Assembly: GCF_027409185.1 (NCBI RefSeq) | Contig: NC_084462.1 | Span: 83,872,179 to 83,936,178 of the forward strand | From: Cynocephalus volans | Lineage: Eukaryota > Chordata > Mammalia > Dermoptera > Cynocephalidae | Direction of reading: 5' to 3' | Length of the DNA stretch: 64,000 nt | Part shown: positions 35,881-46,447 of the stretch, in pieces | Layout: each line of letters opens with the position of its first letter | How positions within the stretch are numbered: the stretch's first letter is position 1 | Notes under the pieces: generated by a model | What the model saw: only the letters and a program-made list of their open reading frames with translations | The model's database searches: none | Told to the model about the DNA's origin: nothing | Position numbers and translations under genes: made by a program

Positions 35881-37289
35881 ATGCTTTGTGAAAAGGGATT
35901 ACAAGACCTTTCAATATATTATATGTAAAGTTGTTTATGAGTTAAGAACTGGGATTAAGGAAAGTCTACATTTTCAAAATAAAGAATTGATCATTAAGTA
36001 GGTAACCATGGAGAAGTTATCAGTTGAAGGAAAAGATGAGCATTTGAGGGTGAAAATCACTGGGAGCCCTGTTCTAGTGCTGGAGGATGTAGATGTGCAT
36101 TTGTAAGTTCTCTATGTGAGTCTGACATTTAGCAAATTTTGGAAACTCCTGTCTTTGGTACCTGCCCATAATCATCATCTTTTTCTGCCTGGTAATGGAG
36201 GGAAAGATTCAGCACCTCTTAGAAAACTAGGAAAGGAAACCCCCAAAACTTTTAGAATGTCATACCATGACTTTCTCTAATGTCATCTGAGAAAAAGCAG
36301 AGAAAATCTGCTAAGGAATATGGACAAACTGTTCAGAGGATTACGTATTTTTTGATGGAAAATAGACCTAAAGTTCTGCATTTTTACATAAAGGCTTATG
36401 AGTGCAAGATACTCATTAAGGAAGTACTAGAAAGAAATTCTATTTAGGCTTGGAGGAAGAACTAAGAAAATAATTTTAAGTGTGCAATGATTGATAGGCT
36501 CATTAAGAATAAGAAAGACATAAAAATATTTCCAGGTTTTAAAAGTTTTGTTCAGTGGTATGTATCAGCTTTGGAAAGATTGAAGGAAAATTCATGTTAA
36601 TTATTTAGTTAGTTACACCTGGTTTTTCTGAGGCAGGCCATATCTGAGGTAATTGGCATGCTGGCTTTTCCCTCTGCCTAGCATGTTTCCTCCTCCCCAA
36701 AGCACCCTTCTGGTAGCAGCACCTTCCTTCCTTTGAGGAATTGGTCAGCTTTTTTCAGTTCTTTAATCACACTAAACCTGTAACTCCCTCCCTTACCTAT
36801 AACACATGCCTCATGCCTGGCTAACTATAGTCCTTTGTGGGGTTACCATGCTGAACTGGGAGGGGAATATTTCTCTAGACCATGAGCTCTTAGAATGTGA
36901 CCTCTGAGCTGTCAGCAGCTATGTTCCATGCCTGAGGGAAGGAGACCAGCACACAGAGAGAAGCTGAGGGTGAGGGGAAGAGGAGGGGAGAACGAGAAAA
37001 GGGGGTGGAGCCCAGTATCCCAGTCCTTGGGTCCAGCGGATCTTGAAGCCAACATTACCTGTGTTCTTAGGGTTTGATTACACAAACCACTGTGATCCTC
37101 TGTGCTTAAGTTAGTCTAAATGGCTTTTTGTCCTCTGCAAAGAGAATTCTGATTAATATCCAGTGAGAGCTTATTTTATATGCATGATTAGTTGTAAGGA
37201 AATGGAGTTAGTATGGTCAGGCCTCTTCACCATATATCCGGCTGGGTATGATTCAGCACTTCCAACATAAATAAGTTGTGTAAAAGTAC
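35881..37289. other. Unassigned sequence
   Basis: A G/A-rich stretch lies at 36940-37010. No element recognised. Confidence 0.5.
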
Positions 37290-37678
37290 TTTGCATGTGT
37301 GCTCCAATACTCCTTGGCTCATTGCCACTGTTGTGTACTTTTGGTATTAAAAAAAAAACAATGGCCTGGACTGTGAGTGGGGGCAGAATACGGCAGAGGG
37401 TGATCGCGTGGGGCCAAGCAAACAGGAGAGGAAGTCTTCTGGGCTGTGCCCCCGAGCTCGCTGGATTCACAGGGTCCCCTGCCCTGGGACACCCCTATGG
37501 TGCCCTGGGAGGCCACCGCTGCTGGATCTGCTTAAGGCTGCCTAAGCTGCTGATAAAAAAGCGAAAAACTAAGCTCTTGTTAAAATAAACCTGTCAACTC
37601 TGCCAATGGCTCCTGGAGTCTTTCCCAATTATCTAGCTCGAAACCTGTATGTAAGGGGTCTGTAACCCAATCTGTACA
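37290..37678 (+). mobile_element. Possible retroviral LTR (CG-rich)
   Basis: This stands out by GC content (about 37370-37560) with several CpG sites. Near its right side a TATA-like GATAAAAAAGC (37551) is followed after 30 bases by AATAAA (37584), then a C/T-rich U5-like end (CTCCTGGAGTCTTTCCC). This order fits U3-R-U5 of an unclassified class I LTR. The ends and duplications are not resolved, so the limits are approximate. Confidence 0.4.
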
Positions 37679-37938
37679 ATGGGCTTGAGGTGTCTAAGCC
37701 CTAGCCCAACATTAGTACACTAGGAAAAAATAAAAACCTTAATAGTCAGACAAGCAGATAGCAAAGTTTGAAAAACTATAATAAACTCTATATGAAATTC
37801 TTTTGGTGTTAGAAGGTGAAACTGGTGCTTACTTTAGGCTAACTCAGTTCTTTCTATGAGCTCTTTGTGGTACATGGTTAGGTTTTGAGAAATGTTATTT
37901 GTCAAAGGTACATTTGAATCCCTCAAATAATGGGTCAT

Positions 37939-38081
37939 TTTTTTTTTTTTTTGGTCTTTTTCGTGACCGGCACTCAGCCAGTGAGTGCACCGGCCATTCC
38001 TATATAGGATCCGAACCCATGGTGGGAGCGTCGCAGCGCTCCCAGCGCTGCACTCTCCCGAGTGCGCCACGGGCTCAGCCC
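37939..38081 (-). mobile_element. tRNA-related SINE (CYN-like), reverse
   Basis: Read on the minus strand: GAGCCCGTGGCGCACTCGGG, AGAGTGCAGCGCTGGGAGCG, GGTTCGGATCC (B box), CCTATATAGGAATGGCCGGT, GCACTCACTGGCTGAGTGCC, then a poly-A (plus-strand poly-T 37938-37952). ATGGGTCAT is duplicated at 37930-37938 and 38082-38090. The CpG-rich, little-diverged sequence marks a young insertion. Confidence 0.9.
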
Positions 38082-38099
38082 ATGGGTCATATTTTTAAG

Positions 38100-38542
38100 T
38101 GAGTTGCTGGACCAGGTAGGGAAAAGGGAGGTCAGTGAGAGATATATGCACATTCAAATGTATGAAGAACTCTTTATTTGAGTAATAAAGTTATCTCAAG
38201 AGACTTTTGTTATGTTAGTGGCTTAAGCAGCTGGCTGGGGATAGCTCTGCTTCTTCAGCTCATTTCCTTTTGTTCTTAGGAGGAAGAAAGGGTCTTTATC
38301 ACTGTTAACATAAGATTTTGTGTAGAGGAAGGGGATAGACTAGATTAGTGGTGGAAAATCTGGAGTCTCTAAAGATAGTAATTAGAGCTAGGAAATTTTC
38401 AGGCAGTCTGAACTTTATTTACATGATAGTTTTTAAATAAAAAATATACATTTTTTTGGCCCGAAGTGTTCTTTGATGCTGATTGACATAGAGTTAATAA
38501 AATAGACTGAGAAAATAAGCATTTTATTGGATGAACTTATCT
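38100..38542. other. Unassigned sequence
   Basis: Nothing recognised. Confidence 0.5.
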
Positions 38543-38660
38543 TTTAAAGAATTTTTTTATTGAAATGTGTTGATTATACATGTTTGTGGGGTACAGAGTT
38601 ACATTTCAATACATGTATGCAATGTGCAGATGAATTTATCTTTGCCTTCAAAACCATTCA
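38543..38660 (-). mobile_element. L1 3'UTR end fragment, reverse
   Basis: TTTTTTTATTGAAATGTGTT, TTTGTGGGGTACAGAGTTAC and CAATACATGTATGCAATGTG are the reversed terminal part of an L1 3'UTR, strongly 5'-truncated. Confidence 0.75.
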
Positions 38661-38994
38661 CCCAGGCTTGCACACTGATTCACTTTTGCTTCTACCTATA
38701 ACGTAATGATGGGCAGAGCTATATTTCCCAGTACAGATTTACCAATAATCTGGTAACCCTACCTGTGACTTCAGCCTGAAGAACTCCACTCCTGCTGCTC
38801 TGGGCTCACATCTGTTTAACAGACTTGTTCTTCCTGCCTTCATTAGAAGGCTGACTTGGTGACCTCTACCCTGGGGGTCACTTACCAGGCTGATGGCATG
38901 AGGATGACAGTCTATGGAGGTGGTAATGACAGCAATGGGTTCGAGGGACTTGAGTTTGTCATGAGGGCAGAATAACGGACCAGGATTTGGAAAT
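38661..38994. other. Unassigned sequence
   Basis: Nothing recognised. Confidence 0.5.
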
Positions 38995-39981
38995 TGTGTT
39001 TGTCTGTTTTCTGTTGCTTATAACAAAATACTTGGAACTGGGTAATTTATAAGAAAATGAAATTTAGTGCTTACAGTTTTGGAGGCTGGGAAGACCTCAG
39101 TCCAGGGAACATTTCTGGTGAGGTGACTCTTGTTGCTTTGCATTGCTTCTCCCCCCACAGATTTGTCACCCCATTTCCCCTGGGTGATGGAGATGCAAAG
39201 GATTACTCAAAGCCCATCTCTACTGAGAAGTGAGAGACTTTGAAGTGGTTAATCTCCCTTTGGGACCCTCAAGCAAGAGGCATCCCTTCCTTGGGAAATT
39301 AACACTGAATTGGGGTTCTCTTCCTGCATTTATTTTCCAGACCAGGAAGTTACAGGAAGAGAACAAAGGTGGGGTTCTAGTTTAACAATATAGGCTGGTA
39401 ACTTTCAGTGAAACAAGCCAGATGACATTCCAGTAAGGCAATTAAGTGGTCCTATCAACAACAGTTTGATCTTAGCAAACATTCCTTCTTGACAGCAATT
39501 TCTCAGTATCTTTACATAACAATCAGTAACTAGTCTGTCTTTGAGCCAGCAACCTGCTGTGCCACAATTCTTATCTTGCAACAGAGACTTATACCCTGAG
39601 GGAAATTTCCAGTCCTCCACAAGGTCAATATTTGAAACTGCAAGGCTTTGAAAACCAGGCTCTGTGAAGTACATATGCTTTATAGTATATTCCACAGACT
39701 CTGGTGGTGGCTCTACAGCAACACAAGGGTCTCACATTGTGAAAATGATGGAACAGAGAGAGCAGAGAGAGATAACCCCTCAAGCACTCTCCTTCTGAAG
39801 CCCTCAGAACCATACCCATGAACATCATTATTAATCCATTCACCATGCATGGTCCTACAATCTAATCACCTCTTCAAGGTCCCTTCTACCTTTCAATGAC
39901 CGTAATAGGATTTCCCACCCTCAATAGTTAGAGTGGGGATTAAGCCTCAGTGAGGTTGAGGGGCATCCAGTCTACAGCAGA
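38995..39981 (-). mobile_element. MaLR LTR, reverse, split by a solo LTR
   Basis: Left part 38995-39130 (TGTCTGTTTTCTGTTGCTTA, AACTGGGTAATTTATAAG) and right part 39697-39981 (AATCCATTCACCATGCATGG, AATCACCTCTTCAAGGTCCC, TAATAGGATTTCCCACCCTC, ending CTACA) form one LTR homologous to 24150-24583. The 566-base solo LTR between them explains the gap. Confidence 0.88.
39131..39696 (-). mobile_element. Solo endogenous retroviral LTR, copy 2
   Basis: Starts TGTTGC and ends CCACA with a perfect 6-base duplication GACTCT (39125-39130 and 39697-39702). Homologous throughout to 6654-7212 and in the same orientation. The minus strand has AATAAA (plus-strand TTTATT 39329-39334). Because it sits inside a MaLR LTR, its insertion is later than the MaLR. 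No internal retroviral genes remain. Confidence 0.92.
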
Positions 39982-40626
39982 AATGCTGAGTGGACTTGTG
40001 AGCATGGTGGGCTGGTTGGTGGGCAGTAGCCTTGAGCAGCAGGAAAATTGTGTGGGTAGAGGGTAGGCCAAGGGCAGGGATGTTGACTGACAGGAAAACT
40101 GATTTGTATAATGAGGTTTGAGAAGTGTGGGGAAAGTAGAGCGCCACTGAGCAGCTGGTACAGGGTGTGAAGGAAGACAGTATCTTAATAGAGATAGTTG
40201 GGCAGTGGTAGGTTATTTTGTGTGGGTGGTTAGGGTCACTTAGTCCATCAGCTCACCTCCTGAATATTTAAAAGCAGAAGCTTGAAGTCATGAGTTCAGA
40301 CTTTAACAGTGCTTGGCAGGACCTGAATGATTTGGCTGTCAACTTTACTTTGACATGATAATATCTGATTTAAGGTTTATCACACATTTAGTAGGGCAGA
40401 TATTATAAAACAAACATCATGTCTCTATTTTTAATTCTCAGTCTAATTGTTTTCAGTCTCTGTGGACAAGTATTGTTTTATTTATTTCTCTAGTACAACT
40501 GTGACATTTTCTGACCAAAATATATCAGCAAGACACGTCCCTCTGGGAACTGCAATTACTTTAATGGTCCTCTGTAGACCTACACCAGTTAGAAATGAAT
40601 GATATGGCACAGGAAATACATACAAT
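39982..40626. other. Unassigned sequence
   Basis: Nothing recognised. Confidence 0.5.
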
Positions 40627-40805
40627 GTAGTGTTTCTCAAAGTGTGTTCCTCTAGCTGCCTACATTAGAATCCCCTATATATGTTTCTAAAAATGCACAT
40701 TCCTGGGCTCCAATCCAGATAAGGCCATATTTAGGGATGTAATTTTTTTTTTTTTAAACAATAGACACAGATTCACATTACAATTTGAGAATCTCCAATC
40801 TGGAA
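40627..40805 (+). mobile_element. MER5A-type element
   Basis: TAGTGTTTCTCAAAGTGTGT, CATTAGAATCCCCTA, AAATGCACATTCCTGGGCTC, CAATCCAGAT and GAGAATCTCC follow the layout of the MER5A hAT non-autonomous transposon. A poly-T run at 40743-40755 is internal. Confidence 0.65.
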
Positions 40806-41959
40806 AACTGCTGAATTTTCAATAAAAGATGGCTTTTTATTTTTTTAAAAAAATGTTACTATTCATGTTGAGTTTTCCTACTGTGAAAATCCAGAATAAG
40901 AATGGCATATTGTCTAACTTTGTTTGGTGTATGTAAACTTGGAATGATCTGTTATACTAACTATGCTTACCAATGCATTATATATTTCAAGATTGGCATA
41001 TAGTTATAATGCAATCCTACTTATCCAAAAGCAGTATTTCAGAGGCTGACGTGTGAAGCCAACTCATCTTCTTCCCCCATTGCCTAATTCTTAAGCTTTC
41101 TAATACCCATCTCACAGCTTGTGATTTCATGAGTCTTGGCATTTGGGCTATGTCTTCTCCAAAGAATGCTCTCCTGACACAATCTCAAACAGTGGTATAG
41201 GTAGGGATGTGGAGATAGGCTCAGTTCTTGCAGGTAGGTGTATATTTCCTCTTTTGAAATTAGCGCAAACTGATGAGCTCATCTTAGCTCTTGCCCAATT
41301 TTTCTCTTTGTCTAAACCTAAAATACAGACAGAATGCACACTGATTTCACTCTTAATTATCATCGCTTCTCCTTTTATTAAAGGATGTTTTTCCTTGAAT
41401 TTTCCCAGAAAGAAGGTCACTCTGGTATCTTTTATGGGCCTTCATTTAAGAATACACAATTATCTTCATACAAATCATTGCAGTGACCCCATTTGATTTT
41501 CCTGAGTCATGCTTGATTACAGTTCTTGTCCTTAAACTATAAATAAACACAATTTTCAATGTTTATTTATTGAACTTGAAGGAGAATCCTTGGCCAGAAT
41601 TCCACTAGCCGACTGTCGGGTACTTGCCTTGGGTTTGCCTCACACTGCCTATAAGAGCAGCTGAGACTGATTTGGCCTGATTACAGACCATCTTCTTTTT
41701 AGATTTGTGTAAACATCTGCTCTAGGGTAGAAAGTTTTGGCTCCAGTAAAAGAAAACAAACCACAGGACTTACCTACCCCAAGCACCCAAGCTCTATGCT
41801 CAATTTTAATTTGGATACTTTGCTCTCCTCTGTGAAGATTCGGCTCAGCAACTGTTCAGTTTCTCCCATACATTCATCAGCAGCTTTTATCTGCTTTGAT
41901 TTAGACAGTGAACTTTGCTTAACCTAATGATACTATTTAAAGGATTTAAAATTTCTTTT
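40806..41959. other. Unassigned sequence
   Basis: A 117-codon frame at 41143-41496 lacks recognisable domains. No repeat identified. Confidence 0.5.
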
Positions 41960-42115
41960 GCAGTATGTTGCCAATTCAATTTAAATTTTTTTGTTTGCAC
42001 ACTATTTTATTATTGAGAGGTAACAATTTATTAACCAATATACCTGATGGATTAAATGATGGACATTTAAATTGTTGACAGTCTTCTTCTATTACAAATA
42101 GTGCTGTAATAATAT
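41960..42115 (-). mobile_element. Old L1 fragment, reverse
   Basis: GATGGACATTTAAATTGTTG then ATTACAAATAGTGCTGTAAT is the reversed L1 text 'ggacatttaggttgttt...ataaataatgctgcaat'. A younger L1 end follows directly. Confidence 0.6.
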
Positions 42116-42640
42116 GTATGTATGTATTTAAATTTTTTATTTAATTTTTATTATACATATTCATGGAGCAAGAGCAAACTGTCAGCACCTGTGCCCAAAT
42201 TGTGGTAAGCAAATCAGTGCTATCAGCATGCCCACTGCCTCAAATTGCAATTATTCTCTGTGTCCCCCACCCTCTGTCCCAGCAACCCTAGGTCTGTTCG
42301 CTCCCTTTGCAAGTTCAACACACCACTGTGGTCTTTCTTTCCTTCCTTCTTTCTCTCTTAGCTTCCAGTTATGTGTGAGGACATGCAGCATTTTTCCCTC
42401 TGTGCCAGGCTTATTTCACTTAACATAATTTTCTCCAAGCTCATCCATGTTGCTGCAAATGGCAGAATTTCATTCTTTTTTATGGCTGAGTAGTATTCCG
42501 TTGTGTATATATACCACATTTTTCTTACCCAGTTATTTGTTGATAGTTTGGTTTCCTATCTTGACTGTGGTAAGTAGAGCTGCAATGAACATGGGAGTGC
42601 ACACGTCCCTTTGACATGATGATTTTTTTAAAACTTACTT
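42116..42640 (-). mobile_element. 5'-truncated L1, reverse
   Basis: L1 3'UTR and ORF2 end: TTATACATATTCATGGAGCA, CAAATTGTGGTAAGCAAATC, GTGAGGACATGCAGC, TTTATGGCTGAGTAGTATTC, AGAGCTGCAATGAACATGGG. It stops at about 42640. The ORF2 remnant contains stops. Confidence 0.85.
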
Positions 42641-43850
42641 TTCTTCTGTTCTTATACATGGTAATTATGCTAGGGGTAAGCTCTTGTCCAATGGAAGAGG
42701 TGATATATACTTGTTCTCCTTTGCTTGCAAAATAATCCCAGATGTTCTTTCCCCTTAAAGGCTTACTTTGTGGGGAAGGAGAACGCCCCTGACCTACCAT
42801 CACAGCTCCATGGAGCTCACCAAAAGTACATGTTAAATATCTTCTACACAGAGCACTGTCAGGATAGCCTTAAATATAGTTCATAAGAGTCACTAGAACA
42901 TTATTTTTAAAAAATTCAGAATAATTCAGCTTCCAATAAAATAGACATCTACAATTTCCAGAACATGCCCACATTATTTTCTGCATTTGGTACATATCAC
43001 CAATTGCCTAAGGAAGAGGTGAGGAGGGAGTCATAATGTTAGAAGGATCTCAGTGCAATTATTTCCTAAATCCAGTTTTAGAAAAGAATTGGGCTGTTCT
43101 GAACCTTTCCATGAGGCTTTTGGGAAAGAGGTGTAATTGAGAATCCCTAAATAAATAACTAGAACAGATTGTATACTGGTCTGCCTCTGAAATAAGCCTA
43201 AACCTCTTGAGCTACTCCATTAATACAGGACTTGAAGTGGATTTTCTTATATTTAGTTTTCCCAATTTATTTTTGTCATGTGAAATCCAAGCATACATTG
43301 GCAAGGTTCATGATCCCTGCCCTTTCCCTACTTCTCATAAGGGGCTTCAGAGCAGTGCATCTTTGGGGTTATGCCCCATTCTAAGCAAAGATGAACCCCA
43401 CACATTATCTGATATTTCAAGAATTGACTGAATTCTGAGCCTCTCAAAATAGGGATCTTGAAATATGTTTTGATCCTGCTAGGTTCTAGTCTTCCATGAA
43501 GGAGTTTCACTGAATTCTGGTCTCATGGGATTAGAATTAAGCTAAAGCGTGAGTCCCTTCTGTATCTCAGTTAGGTGAACATTTATGCTTTGTTGGATGC
43601 CTCCATTTTGCTGCTTATCTGAGTTATTTTTCATGTGTCATTGAAAAGTCTTGCTCAGAGTTTGGGGTTGTGCAGAAAAAATTTGTAGGACATAGCAGTG
43701 AGGCCAGTAGATGCAGAGTATCTGGCTTGTTCTGTATGTTTATTGAGCTGTAACACTTCCCTGTGTATCATTCTCTTCTTCCCCTTTGCTCATCTTCACC
43801 CAAATTCTTGACCCAATGAAAAGCCTTAATCCAAAGCTTCTCATGCTCTT
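42641..43850. other. Unassigned sequence
   Basis: Nothing recognised. Confidence 0.5.
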
Positions 43851-43940
43851 TCTCAATTGGTAGGTAAGGAATCTGAAGCTTTTTGAGTGGCTGAATAATT
43901 TGCCCAAGGTCATGCAGATAGGCAGTGGAAGGTTAGGAAC
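43851..43940 (+). repeat. MIR fragment
   Basis: GGAATCTGAAGCTTTTTGAG then ATTTGCCCAAGGTCATGCAG is a MIR core and tail. Confidence 0.65.
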
Positions 43941-44164
43941 GTGTAGATATTCTTGGAACATCCAATAATTGTGTGAGAAAACAAGCCTGCTTTTTGTTCA
44001 GGCCACTTTTCGCGGTGTTGTCTGAGAACCTCAGATAGTGGGCGAAGCCATAGGCATCCCTAGCACTGGAAAAAACTCTTAAGATGAGTCAAAATGATAG
44101 ATGTAAATTGAACAGTAGTAAAAGAAGTGTTGTTCTTCCCCATTATATTAAGAGGATCCCAAAT

Positions 44165-44315
44165 AATAACAATTACCAACACCTATATAGTGCTTATCAT
44201 ATGCCAGGCAGTGTTCTAAGTGCTTTACCTATATTGTCTGGTATAAATCCAACAGCAAGTCTATGAGGTAGTTACCATTATCCTTATTTCACAAGAAGAA
44301 GAAAAATAAAGGAAA
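44165..44315 (+). repeat. MIR fragment
   Basis: TATAGTGCTTATCATATGCC, AGGCAGTGTTCTAAGTGCTT and CTATGAGGTAGTTACCATTA give the MIR head to middle. Confidence 0.8.
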
Positions 44316-45065
44316 AACACTGCATCGGGGAGGGAAGGTAAACAAAGAAAGGCTCTAGGTGCATTGGGGTTCATTAATGAAGACACTTGGCTGATGGTGA
44401 GGTTAGATCCAGGTATTTTCTGAAAATGAGTGGAACAAAAATGTGTTCAGAATGTCACCTAAGAATATGAGAACTGAGAAAGCAGCTGGTGAATATGTTT
44501 CAGACATATTCAGTGAAGGAAAGAAACGTGGACCAGGGGATAGAGTAGGACTCCTGGGGTCTGGAGCCAGAGGCTTCAGGACAGAACAACAAGGCAACTG
44601 CAAATTAGTGAAGGACCTAAAGCCCAGCAGAGGAATATTTGAGATCAGTTAGGGGATGATCTTTCCTGGACAGGCATTAGGGCAGGATCCACTGGCCTGA
44701 AAAGAAATACAGAGCATCTATTTAATGCATCTCAGGATGAGAGGAGACCTGTCCTGGGAGGGGCTGGCTCAGAAACAGCATCCTGCAAAACCCTTCGGGA
44801 ATTCTAACCTGAATTTTCTTCAGCTGAAATTCTGAACAATTACATTTCTCCTTAATGAGTGGGTTAAAATGAAAAGAAAAAAAATGACATTTGTGCCCAA
44901 GAAACTCTATATACCCAAGAGAGTTCTGGCTAAATCTATGATAAAACAGTTTTTAATTACTATAACTGGGTTTGTTTCCCTCAAAAACATTGCCTTTTTC
45001 TTTCCTTAATGTCTCTGTGTTGTCCTTATCTCTCTTTTTGACTGTTGTGAAGTACAAACCAATTT
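44316..45065. other. Unassigned sequence
   Basis: Nothing recognised. Confidence 0.5.
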
Positions 45066-45707
45066 AGTTTTTTTTCCTGGTTTTTAAAAATTGGAGTAAA
45101 ATATGCATAACACGAAATTGACCATTTCAACCATTTTTAGATGCACAATTGAGTGGCATTAAGTACATTCATATTGTTGTGTAACCATCACCATCACCCA
45201 TCTCCCAATTTAGTTTTGAAAAAGGAGTATATACTGTTTCCCCAGCAAGAGAAATCACTTACTGCTGTTTTATCTTTCTTTGCCTTCAACCTCTGCTATC
45301 ACTTGAAAATTATTGTGTTTGTTTTCAAAATGTTTGGCTATAATGAATAAAGCTGCCACGAACATTTGTGTACAAGTCTTTGTGTGGACAAAGATTTTCA
45401 TTTATCTTGGGTAAATGCCTAGCAGTGAAATCTGAGTTATGTGTTACGTGTATGTTTCACTTTCTGAGAACAAAGTGGTTGTACCATCCTGCATTTCTAC
45501 CAACAATGTGTGCTGCACATCTTTGCCACAACTTGGTAATGTCAGTCTTATTAATCTTAGTCATTGCAGAGAATTTCTAGTGGTATCTCATTATGGTTTT
45601 AATTTACATTTCCCCCATGACCAATGATGTTGAAGCATCTTTCATGTGCTCATTGGCTGTTCTTCTAAGTTCTTTGACGAAGTCCAAAGATTCTTTATGT
45701 ATTCTGG

Positions 45708-45795
45708 ATACGAGTCCTATATCAGGACTCGTATTGCATATATTTTCCTCGTATTGCATATATACATATTGCATATATATATCAGGACTCGATAT
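45708..45795. repeat. Local palindrome and short duplications inside L1
   Basis: Where L1 normally reads 'gtattctggatacaagtccttatcagatatatg', this copy has CGAGTCCTATATCAGGACTCG (45711-45731), an almost perfect hairpin. The segment TCGTATTGCATATAT occurs twice (45729, 45749) and ATATCAGGACTCG recurs at 45779. The pattern suggests template switching or fold-back repair. Confidence 0.8.
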
Positions 45796-46117
45796 ACATA
45801 TTGCAAATATTTTCTCCAAGCCTTTTCATTTTCCTAATGATGTCTTTCAAAGGGCAGAATATTTTAATTTTGATGTTAAATTTATAATTTTTTAATTTAT
45901 GGTTTCATGATTTTATGTTTTGCCTAAGATATCTTTGCCTACTGAGGATTCAGAGATTTTTCTCCCATGTTTTCTTTTAGAAGTTTTATAGTTTTAGGTC
46001 TTACATTCAGATCTGTGATCCATATTGAGTTTTTTTTCTCTTTATCCCCTTTTCTAAACAGATATCCAGTTTTTACAGCATTGTTTTTTGAAAAGACTAT
46101 CTTTTTCCCATGGAATT

Positions 46118-46447
46118 ACTATGATGCCTTTTCAAATAATTAAATAAAATTTAATTTTATGTACAAAGAGATAGCATGATTTCTTTCATTGTGTAGATGC
46201 CTTGGATTATCCGTTCAAGGAAGATCACTTAGTCCAACTTTATGAAGCTTATATCCTTCGTGTACTGATGGAAACGCTGGTGGCACATACTGAGGCTGTA
46301 TTTCTGGATTAGACTGTGCTGGTTTGAGCAGGTGAGGTAAAAGCACAAACCCTGGCCAAATTTCCGTAGGTGGCTCCAGTAGAGCTGCTGGTGACTCATC
46401 TTGCTTTCAGGAGGACAACGAAACAAAAGACTATGATACCTTTTCCA
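46118..46447 (-). mobile_element. Retrocopy unit of RPS29 with target duplications
   Basis: The unit covers leader, coding region and 3'UTR, with a decayed A-rich tail (plus-strand TAATTAAATAAAATTTAATT at about 46137-46156). Before insertion the L1 read ...GATGCCTTTTCAAA...CAATTGACC, as in other L1s, which shows the exact site. Confidence 0.85.
46229..46399 (-). pseudogene. RPS29 processed pseudogene, full length
   Basis: The frame encodes 56 residues plus stop, the exact length of small-subunit ribosomal protein uS14 (RPS29). It starts [17 protein letters not shown] and ends [12 protein letters not shown]29 binds zinc through four cysteines (21, 24, 39, 42 in the family). Here position 21 is Tyr and 42 is Arg, so two ligands are lost. 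There are about 16 changes overall and no stop or frameshift. The 5' leader (CTTTTGTTTCGTTGTCC, a TOP-like start) and the 3'UTR down to about 46145 match an mRNA without introns. A duplication ACTATGAT(G/A)CCTTTTC flanks it (46118-46136, 46430-46447). It sits in L1 sequence with no promoter of its own, so it is a retropseudogene despite the open frame. Confidence 0.93.

Noticed and set aside
35477..36001. A 174-codon plus-strand frame
   Set aside because: Its middle is antisense L1 3'UTR and it has no recognisable domain.
45604..45819. A reverse frame with repeated Tyr/Ile-rich residues
   Set aside because: It is produced by the AT-rich duplicated and palindromic segment inside a dead L1.
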